Source: Streptosporangium lutulentum (lineage in GTDB: Bacteria; Actinomycetota; Actinomycetes; Streptosporangiales; Streptosporangiaceae). From it: DNA of 64,000 nucleotides. The notes under the pieces were generated by a model. The model was not told the DNA's origin. It saw nothing but the letters and a program-made list of their open reading frames with translations, and did not search any database. Below are positions 61,614 through 64,000 of this stretch, one piece after another. Made by a program: the position numbers and the translations under genes. Location: assembly GCF_030811455.1 (NCBI RefSeq), contig NZ_JAUSQU010000001.1:4402001-4466000 (forward strand). Reading direction: 5' to 3'. The first letter of the stretch is position 1, and each line of letters starts with the position of its first letter.

Positions 61614-62549
61614 TCATTCCGCGACGGCGTGCTGGTTGATCAGTTCGTCCACCGCTTCCCGGCCGGGAAGTGACGGGCTGGCACCGGGCCGGGTGGTCGC
61701 CAGGGCTCCGGCGGCCATCCCCCGGCGGATGGCCGTGGCGGTGTCAAGGCCGCCGGCGAGGGCTGCGCCCAGGGAGCCGGTGAAGGCGTCACCCGCGGCG
61801 GTGGTGTCCACCGGGTTGACGGGGTAGGCGGGGAAGTGCCGTGTCTGCTCCGGGGTGACCGAGAGAGCGCCGGCCGCGCCAAGCGTGATCAGCGCATGCC
61901 GTACGCCCCGATCGAGAAACCACGCCGCGGCCCGCTCGGCGGATTCGAGGTCGACGACCTCCACGCCGGTCAGAGCGGTGGCCTCGCTCTCGTTGGGTGT
62001 GACAACGGAGACGTACGGCCAGACACGGTCAGGCAGCGATTGCGCGGGCGCCGGGTCGAGCACGACCGTCAGCCCGGCCTTCGCGCCCGCCTCCGCGGCG
62101 TGACAGGCGACCTCGGTACGGATCTCAAGTTGGAGGAGAAGCACGCTCGCCCTGTCACGGACGGCACGGATGCTCTCGTCCACCATGTCGACGCTCAGGT
62201 CGGAGTTGGCGAGGGGTGTGATGACGATGTCGTTCTCGCCCGACGCGTCGACTCTGATGTGTGCGACGCCCGTACGGTTGTCGACGGTGCGGATCTCCGT
62301 CGAAGCCACCCCGTAGGAGTGCAGCCCCGCCAACACGATCTCGCTGAACGGGTCTTTGCCGACGCAGCCGGCCAGCCAGGTGGGCGCTCCCCCACGGGCG
62401 GCGGCGACCGCCTGGTTCGCGCCCTTCCCGCCCAGGACCAAAGTGACGTCGTCGCCGAGAATCGTCTCTCCTCGGCGGGGCAGCCTGCGGCTGAACGCTG
62501 TGACATCCGCGGTGATGCTCCCGACGACGAGGACACCTTTCGGTTTCAT
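61614..62549 (-). CDS. rbsK: Ribokinase (PfkB family)
   Basis: The 311-aa protein has the PfkB signatures LGGKGANQAVAAARGG near residue 40 and DTTAAGDAFTGSLGAAL with the catalytic Asp near 250. Also present are GSITADVTAFSRRLPRRGET and VTPNESEATALTG. It should phosphorylate ribose or deoxyribose (or a related pentose/nucleoside). It lies 89 bp behind two aldehyde dehydrogenase-like genes, a setting I associate with deoxyribose/deoxyribonucleoside catabolism. Confidence 0.9.
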   Translation of the reverse strand: MKPKGVLVVGSITADVTAFSRRLPRRGETILGDDVTLVLGGKGANQAVAAARGGAPTWLAGCVGKDPFSEIVLAGLHSYGVASTEIRTVDNRTGVAHIRVDASGENDIVITPLANSDLSVDMVDESIRAVRDRASVLLLQLEIRTEVACHAAEAGAKAGLTVVLDPAPAQSLPDRVWPYVSVVTPNESEATALTGVEVVDLESAERAAAWFLDRGVRHALITLGAAGALSVTPEQTRHFPAYPVNPVDTTAAGDAFTGSLGAALAGGLDTATAIRRGMAAGALATTRPGASPSLPGREAVDELINQHAVAE

Positions 62550-62638
62550 CTCGGTCCTCCTATTTCAAGCTGTTTCAGGCATTTCTAACTGAGGGTCGCG
62601 GCGTACAGCCGTAGACGGGGTGGGGGGGTGCGCCGGGT

Positions 62639-63505
62639 TCAGATCCCGATCGGATGCCAGACCGTCTTGGTCTCCAGGAACGCCGTCATCCGGCCGGTGC
62701 CCGGATCGGTGATCCAGTCGGCTTTCCCGGGGGCGGGGCGCAGGACGCGTTTGAGGTTCTCGGCGGCGGCCTGCTCACAGGAAACGGCCAATTCGAGCTC
62801 CGCGCCGGTGAGGTCGATGGCGTTGACGTCCATGTGGCCCGCCAGCCATGGCGCGATCTCCGCGGCCGAGCCGGTGAGGATGTTGACCACACCACCGGGC
62901 AGGTCCGACGTGGCCAGCACCTCGGCCAGCGTGATCGACGGCAGCGGCGCCCGTTCCGACGCGACCACCACGCACGTGTTGCCCGTGACGATCACCGGAG
63001 CGATCACGCTGATCAGTCCGAGCAGCGGGTCGGCCTCGGGGGCCACCACGGCGACCACGCCGGTGGGCTCGGTGCTGGACAGGTTGAAGTACGGCCCGGC
63101 CACCGGGTTGGCCGATCCACGGATCGTGCCGATCTTGTCCGACCAGCCCGCGTACCACACGAGCCGGTCCACGGCCGCGTCCACCAGCTCGCCGGCCCTG
63201 CGCACGCCGACGCCGTCGGCGTCGACGAGCTCGGTCACGAACTGGCTCCGGCGCCCCTCCAGCATCTCCGCGACGCGATAGAGGATCTGACCGCGGTTGT
63301 ACGCGGTCGCGGCCGACCAGCCGGGGAAGGCCTTCCGCGCGGTGGCCACCGCCTCCCTGGCGTCCTTACGGGAGGCCTTGGACGCGTTCGCCAGGAACTC
63401 ACCCTTCGAGGAGCTCACGACATATGACCTTCCGCTCTCGGATCGCGGAAACGCGCCACCGATGAACAGCTTGTACGTCTTGCGCACGCCCACGCGCTCA
63501 CTCAT
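62639..63505 (-). CDS. Short aldehyde dehydrogenase-like protein lacking the catalytic residues
   Basis: The 288-aa protein aligns by eye to the N-terminal NAD-binding half of ALDHs (KLFIGGAFPRSESGRSYVV; VVAVVAPEADPLLGLISVIAPVIVTGNTCVVVAS; LPGGVVNILTG). It stops before the catalytic domain: the ELGGK glutamate is replaced by RPAPGK, and no GQxC motif is present. Such short proteins commonly accompany a full ALDH in actinobacterial deoC operons as I recall and probably act as a partner subunit. It is 48 bp behind the full ALDH. Confidence 0.82.
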   Translation of the reverse strand: MSERVGVRKTYKLFIGGAFPRSESGRSYVVSSSKGEFLANASKASRKDAREAVATARKAFPGWSAATAYNRGQILYRVAEMLEGRRSQFVTELVDADGVGVRRAGELVDAAVDRLVWYAGWSDKIGTIRGSANPVAGPYFNLSSTEPTGVVAVVAPEADPLLGLISVIAPVIVTGNTCVVVASERAPLPSITLAEVLATSDLPGGVVNILTGSAAEIAPWLAGHMDVNAIDLTGAELELAVSCEQAAAENLKRVLRPAPGKADWITDPGTGRMTAFLETKTVWHPIGI

Positions 63506-63553
63506 TGCCGCATCGCCTTCTCGCGTTCTTCTGGTACGTAAGCTTTCCGGGGA

Positions 63554-64000
63554 TCACACATCCAGATACGCCTCCAGACCCTGGCGTCCGCCCTCGCGAC
63601 CGTAGCCGGACTCCTTGTAGCCGCCGAAGGGCGACGTGGGGTCGAACTTGTTGAACGTGTTGGACCAGACGACGCCGGCCCGGAGCCGGGACGCCATCCA
63701 CAGCATCAGCGAGCCCTTCTCGGTCCAGACGCCGGCCGACAGCCCGTACGGCGTGTTGTTGGCCTTCTCGACCGCCTCCGCGGGAGTACGGAACGTCAGC
63801 ACGGACAGCACCGGGCCGAAGATCTCCTCCCTGGCGATGCGGTGCGACTGGGCGACCCCGGTGAAGATGGTGGGCGGGAACCAGAATCCCTTGTCGGGGA
63901 TCGGGCACGCCGGCGACCACCGCTCGGCCCCCTCGGCCTCGCCGGCGTCCGACAGCTCCCGGATCCTGGCGAGCTGGGCGGCCGAGTTGATCGCGCCGAT
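63554..64000 (-). CDS. Aldehyde dehydrogenase, C-terminal part
   Basis: The frame runs off the window end. The visible 148 residues include the catalytic-domain motif REEIFGPVLSVLTF and the ALDH C-terminus (SNTFNKFDPTSPFGGYKESGYGREGGRQGLEAYLDV). It should oxidise an aldehyde such as acetaldehyde from deoxyribose cleavage (inference from neighbours). First visible gene of the ALDH/short ALDH/ribokinase operon. Confidence 0.92.
   Translation of the reverse strand: MGAINSAAQLARIRELSDAGEAEGAERWSPACPIPDKGFWFPPTIFTGVAQSHRIAREEIFGPVLSVLTFRTPAEAVEKANNTPYGLSAGVWTEKGSLMLWMASRLRAGVVWSNTFNKFDPTSPFGGYKESGYGREGGRQGLEAYLDV

Overview
The window is high-GC DNA with GTG and TTG starts, many ATGA/GTGA gene overlaps, strong GC hairpin terminators and a rich set of secreted enzymes. 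Together with families typical of the group (DUF5997, ABATE/CGNR zinc-finger protein, rifampin monooxygenase Rox, TIR-NACHT-WD40 proteins, many LacI regulators), this points to a filamentous actinomycete of the Streptosporangium/Nonomuraea or Streptomyces type. The genus is inference. I see no rRNA gene, intact tRNA, CRISPR array or intact mobile element.

Layout. 1-6.7 kb: a truncated secreted protein divergent from a LacI regulator, a secreted M14 carboxypeptidase, an RpiR regulator and a two-gene membrane cassette. 7-10.4 kb: a threonine-synthase-type enzyme, a small membrane protein, and a CGNR regulator divergent from a VOC/small-protein operon across a striking array of four identical-geometry operators (9473-9606). 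11-14.7 kb: secreted S15 peptidase and secreted amidase. 15-22 kb: a sugar regulon consisting of a ROK kinase, a LacI repressor and an MmsA/MmsB/ChvE-type ABC importer, tied together by GACAACGTTGTC operators. The importer is preceded by a coupled 51-codon leader ORF. 22-28.9 kb: SDR/TetR pair, secreted pyroglutamyl-peptidase-like protein with Ser in place of the catalytic Cys, secreted PQQ-type sugar dehydrogenase with a cellulose-binding module, a cupin and several gene remnants.

29.5-38.4 kb is the most accessory-looking part. It holds a two-TM protein of unknown function, a 2H phosphoesterase, an ArsB/SLC13-type permease, and a 1901-residue TIR / degenerate calcineurin-like / NACHT / pentapeptide / WD40 protein that is very probably a STAND-type immune sensor. 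It is followed at 38.5-40.1 kb by rox, whose leader has a 19-codon ORF and a hairpin that sequesters the rox ribosome-binding site.

40-51.8 kb: esterase, cupin with an MFS stub, two-component system, TauD-type dioxygenase, isochorismatase-like protein, two MDR dehydrogenases, a LacI regulator, epoxide-hydrolase-like protein, DUF5997 and a LysR effector-domain protein without HTH. 52-60 kb: secreted GH20 hexosaminidase with DasR-like upstream sites, then a MarR-YceI-MFS operon whose MFS and YceI proteins both carry carboxypeptidase-regulatory-like domains. 60-64 kb: tyrosine integrase scar, a hypothetical protein, and a ribokinase/aldehyde dehydrogenase operon that runs off the end.

Gene remnants (SDR, NmrA-like, alpha/beta hydrolase, MFS, integrase, tRNA T-arm pieces) and short tandem duplications in intergenic DNA mark a repeatedly rearranged accessory region. 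All functions are read from motifs and remembered family features; no database search was run.
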